Source: W0P28-013 sp051878315
GTDB taxonomy: Bacteria > Bacteroidota > Bacteroidia > Bacteroidales > Paludibacteraceae
DNA: 64,000 nt
Reading direction: 5' to 3'
NCBI GenBank assembly: GCA_051878315.1
Contig: JBJEJW010000067.1
Coordinates: forward strand, 62,001-126,000
Positions within the stretch are counted from its first letter, which is position 1. The number at the start of each line of letters is the position of its first letter. Positions 61,441 through 64,000 of this stretch are shown piece after piece. Below the pieces are notes generated by a model. It was not told the DNA's origin and ran no database searches. It saw nothing but the letters and a program-made list of their open reading frames with translations. Both the position numbers and the translations under genes were made by a program.

Positions 61441-61839
61441 TTAGCCTTGGGCGGTGATGTTTTCAACAAACTCCTTTGGCAGAATGATATTTTCCACATC
61501 AATGGCGTCGGTAAAAAGCGGAGCGATTTCCTCATCACGAAATCCTGCGATGCCGCAACCTATTCGGGTAACGAGGAACGTGAAGTGCGTGTGCTCTTTG
61601 GCAAAGCAGATAAATGCATCTACGTATGGTTTGATGGTTTCCACACCGCCCTGCATGGTAGGGATGGCGTATGTCTGACCTTGCAGACCAACACCTTCGC
61701 CCCACACGGCACCAAACCGCTCGTTAGCCAACCGTGCTGCGCCGCCTCCATGTGCGCCTGCCAAATTGCTGCCAAAAACAAACACTTCGTTTTCGGCAAG
61801 CATGCTAATCCGTTTAGGAGTAAATTTTCTGTTGTACAT
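61441..61839 (-). CDS. Conserved macro-like protein (A1S_2505-type)
   Basis: 132 residues. Contains ENEVFVFGSNLAGAHGGGAARLANERFGA, then YAIPTMQGGVETIKPYVDAF and FLVTRIGCGIAGFRDEEIAPLF. The N-terminal GSNLAGxHGGGAA loop resembles an ADP-ribose-binding macro-type fold. Found in many Bacteroidota and phage genomes; function unknown. Start ATG 61839. It leads a two-gene unit with the 53-residue protein, 43 bases after the gene at 61883. Confidence 0.8.
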   Translation of the reverse strand: MYNRKFTPKRISMLAENEVFVFGSNLAGAHGGGAARLANERFGAVWGEGVGLQGQTYAIPTMQGGVETIKPYVDAFICFAKEHTHFTFLVTRIGCGIAGFRDEEIAPLFTDAIDVENIILPKEFVENITAQG

Positions 61840-61882
61840 AATTATCCCAATTACAACTCACAAATCTCTCAAATGCAATGCA

Positions 61883-63268
61883 TTAATTTTGATATTCATC
61901 TGCCGAAATACGAACAACTGCATGTTCATAACCATCGTGTGTTAAGAATCGTTCACAAATGGTTAATTTGTTAATCTTTGCCAAACTTACAATGTTATCT
62001 TCGTAGTATTCCCAATTTTCGTGGACATAGTTGGAAAGATATGTAGCATCCACGTCCATCAGCAACGTGTAATTATCCATTTCAGGGAGGCGCATTGTGT
62101 ATATCAATTCATTTCGATTATAATCACACACGATATTTTCCAACTGACATCCTCCAACAAATTCTGTAGGTAAATACTCTGTATATATACCAATCAGACT
62201 ATCTATTACAGCGTCTGGACACTTGAACGAAGAGCCTGCCATATAAGCTTCCTCATATTCTGAAGGTGAAATTATAACCGAGTAAAGCAGAAAATTGTTT
62301 TTATCGACAAACTCATAATAAAGATTATAATGATTTTTAAAGAAAATCTTTAGCTCTTCATATTCAGACGCATCGTGTTCTATAGCAGTAGCAGAAAGAA
62401 TATGATATTTGACAACAACGCTTTGTTCCGACAAAGCTTGTTCATCGCAATCCACTTTAAGTACATCTCGAATACACATTCTAAAAATCAAATTCTTCCC
62501 CTCAATACGAACCCCTTTGATATCGGAAGATGGATCTGATTGAATAGAATAGTTCATATTGACCACAATATTATCTATAAGCTTGGCATCTGATAAAACG
62601 AAGGTAGGCGCAAAGCAGGCCACAACAATAATTAGAAACTCAAAAACAATGAATAATCCCAAAACACATTTTTCGAACTTTTTCCAAATACGTTTAGCTT
62701 TGGGAATAAGTTCTTCAACTTGCGATGAATTATAAAGATAAATACCCCAAATACCAGCCCAAACAAATTGGCGGAAAGTAGTTACTAAATCGGAATATTC
62801 ATCGGAAATAATGCTAATCACCAATGCCATAACACCATCTATCGCAATCATAGAAATATAAGTAAATGCCAAAGAAACAGCATTTTCTTTGCGTTTGTAA
62901 AAAGCAAATATTGTCTTAACGGCAACCATAACAAGACAAGCAGTTCCTGCTAAAGACAACAATGTATATTCAACCGAAAATCCAGAAGAAAATGCAGTTA
63001 TCAGTGTAAAAATTACAGATGCAAATGCACCGCCACCAACACCAACCCACAAAAAGAACGCGAGCCAACCAGAAATGCCTAAAGATCCCTGATATTCTGT
63101 TTCTTTAAGTTCAATGCGTGCCAATTCCTTTTCATCTTCCTTATAATTTTCGCATTCGTCCGCGAAAGATGCATGCTCACCTGTCAATGAACACACAATT
63201 CCTTTATGTGCATCAAATTTGCGTAATTTACAATTGCGACAGATTGCCACATATTCTTCTCTAGTCAT
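61883..63268 (-). CDS. DUF2569-containing membrane protein
   Basis: 461 residues. The N-terminus (residues 9-35, CRNCKLRKFDAHKGIVCSLTG and Cys39) has four or so Cys of a zinc-ribbon type. Residues 64-220 hold about five membrane segments with the DUF2569 start SGWLAFFLWVGVGGG. Residues 240-461 form a soluble, acidic domain. No function known. AT-rich compared with the core genes. It lies inside the block flanked by the two CAP repeats, so it may belong to an inserted or duplicated segment. Confidence 0.7.
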   Translation of the reverse strand: MTREEYVAICRNCKLRKFDAHKGIVCSLTGEHASFADECENYKEDEKELARIELKETEYQGSLGISGWLAFFLWVGVGGGAFASVIFTLITAFSSGFSVEYTLLSLAGTACLVMVAVKTIFAFYKRKENAVSLAFTYISMIAIDGVMALVISIISDEYSDLVTTFRQFVWAGIWGIYLYNSSQVEELIPKAKRIWKKFEKCVLGLFIVFEFLIIVVACFAPTFVLSDAKLIDNIVVNMNYSIQSDPSSDIKGVRIEGKNLIFRMCIRDVLKVDCDEQALSEQSVVVKYHILSATAIEHDASEYEELKIFFKNHYNLYYEFVDKNNFLLYSVIISPSEYEEAYMAGSSFKCPDAVIDSLIGIYTEYLPTEFVGGCQLENIVCDYNRNELIYTMRLPEMDNYTLLMDVDATYLSNYVHENWEYYEDNIVSLAKINKLTICERFLTHDGYEHAVVRISADEYQN

Positions 63269-63333
63269 AATTTAGTATTTGAGATTAAACAATAAATAAG
63301 TTGAAATTTCATATTTACAATTTGTTGTTCCTA

Positions 63334-63606
63334 TTAATCAAATGGATTATTCATTTGATTGAAATTATTAGCATCTTCCCATATTTGGCACAGCATCAGT
63401 TGTAGTTGGTCAAAAATGTATGGATAATCAGTAGAAAGTGTCGGATATTTATTAAGAAATTTTTGTGTACGTTGCCAAATCTGACGTTTCTTTTGTATTT
63501 GCACAAAATCACCATTAATTTCTTCTGAACATACTTCTTCTTTTATGCTTATCCAAAGTTGTTTAGCATCAGCATTAACTTTTTCGTAAGTTTGCAGACG
63601 TTGCAC
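63334..63606 (-). pseudogene. 3' fragment of an unknown gene
   Basis: Up to 90 residues, helical and charged (e.g. ADAKQLWISIKEEVCSEEIN, IWQRTQKFLNKYPTL). No family recognised. It lacks a normal start: the only start-like codon is GTG at the join with the CAP repeat. Its reading frame differs from the CAP frame. It seems to be a gene whose 5' part was replaced by the CAP repeat, or the reverse. Confidence 0.45.
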
Positions 63607-63797
63607 AAAAAGATAACCTGCTTCTCTTGTTCGGACAGATACGATGCATCGCGTGCGGTGTTTGCCTGCGCAAGTTGTTCACTTGTCCATTGCTGTGCAG
63701 CAAACGGCATCACTGCCATGCACAACATCAAAATTGTAGCTACATTTTTTCGCATAACGGTCTTTTTTTTGTTTGAGTCAATATTTTATCTAATTAA
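63601..63797 (-). repeat. Direct repeat B: second copy of the CAP gene 5' end
   Basis: Second copy of repeat A, same direction. It starts at the same leader position (CTAATTA) and ends at the codons for FLCN, after which the two sequences part. Differences are mostly silent, so the copies diverged under coding pressure for some time. Confidence 0.8.
63607..63755 (-). pseudogene. Truncated CAP-domain gene (signal peptide and start only)
   Basis: MRKNVATILMLCMAVMPFAA and the next 30 residues match the CAP protein at 61142. After FLCN the frame enters unrelated sequence (VCKLTKK) and stops at 63549. The whole CAP domain is missing, so it is not functional as such. It could still export a short peptide of about 45 residues. 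Confidence 0.75.
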
Positions 63798-63825
63798 TGT
63801 AATAACTGCCGATAAATTATTAATA

Positions 63826-64000
63826 TTATTTTGACGTGGGAATATAAGGCCTTACAACACGAATATCAATTGCATAATTCAAGTTGGCACCTGAGTCGTC
63901 ACGACCACCGGATGTAATGCCTATTACCTCAGCGTATTCATTTATTAGTGCACCACCGCTACTTCCATGATCAATCGGTGCATTTATCTGAATAAAATAA
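63826..64000 (-). CDS. Trypsin-like serine protease, C-terminal end (5' part beyond window)
   Basis: 58 codons are visible before TAA (63828-63826). The translated end has INAPIDHGSSGGALINEYAE and VIGITSGG, the catalytic-Ser loop of the trypsin/DegP fold (GxSGG, the second Ser of GSSGG being catalytic), followed by NYAIDI. Probably a periplasmic or stress protease; full domain structure lies past the right edge. About 70 bases upstream of the broken CAP gene. Confidence 0.75.
   Translation of the reverse strand, partial: YFIQINAPIDHGSSGGALINEYAEVIGITSGGRDDSGANLNYAIDIRVVRPYIPTSK

Noticed and set aside
61236..61457. Plus-strand frame of 73 residues over the small membrane-protein gene
   Set aside because: It is the shadow of the minus-strand 53-residue gene, which has better composition and operon spacing.
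1..64000. tRNA or rRNA genes
   Set aside because: No cloverleaf with the usual GGTTCGAATCC-type arm and no rRNA-like segments were seen in the intergenic spaces.

Overview
The window is one contig piece from a bacterium of the phylum Bacteroidota, most likely order Bacteroidales. The evidence is: Bacteroidota-type promoters (TTTG or TTG, 19-20 bases, then TAnnTTTG) in front of many genes with few Shine-Dalgarno sites; a fused SecDF; the Bacteroidota arrangement prephenate dehydratase / aminotransferase / DAHP synthase-chorismate mutase / prephenate dehydrogenase; a FISUMP-domain protein, a DUF4293 protein and a GldA-like ATPase; and a protein ending in a type IX secretion sorting domain. I cannot name genus or species from the sequence.

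Layout. 1-3865 (-): a Cas9 gene cut by the left edge. 3992-5209 (-): infC-rpmI-rplT, with infC apparently starting at TTG. 5608-26889 (+): the division and cell-wall cluster mraZ-rsmH-ftsL-ftsI-murE-mraY-murD-ftsW-murG, then a foreign-looking block (16093-21789), then murC-ftsQ-ftsA-ftsZ-yqeY. The block holds a compact AT-rich three-gene cassette (TerB-like protein, voltage-gated K+ channel, DUF4236/FtsK-gamma/CbxX-type AAA+ ATPase), a REP-associated transposase with a pair of REP-like hairpins inside its own reading frame, an outer-membrane-type protein and a frameshifted FISUMP gene. 26962-27387 (-): hsp20 behind a near-perfect sigma-54-type promoter. 27563-31614 (-): the Phe/Tyr biosynthesis operon, preceded by a 19-codon leader peptide with eight Phe/Tyr codons and an attenuator. 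31722-36642 (-): a beta-barrel protein and a large TPR protein. 37019-42757: peptidyl-prolyl isomerase, ftsE, an ApbE unit, recR and small conserved genes. 42872-45273 (-): rfbA, alpha/beta hydrolase, rfbC. 45544-60456 (+): secDF, a T9SS cargo protein, rlmN, gldA-like, ruvB, flippase, PnuC-like, adenine deaminase, flavin reductase, dapF, glyA. 60504-64000 (-): CAP-domain protein, a 53-residue membrane protein, a macro-like protein, a DUF2569 membrane protein, a truncated gene, a broken second copy of the CAP gene start, and the end of a trypsin-like protease.

How it fits together. dapF supplies meso-diaminopimelate, the amino acid that the DNPR motif of MurE predicts. The dcw genes then build lipid II and the division ring. 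The four aromatic genes form a single unit, and the leader upstream of it can explain feedback by Phe/Tyr supply.

The best candidates for something not well described are the Phe/Tyr leader-peptide attenuator (31477-31671) and the TerB-like / K+ channel / AAA+ cassette (16093-19705). No rRNA, tRNA or CRISPR array was found inside the window.
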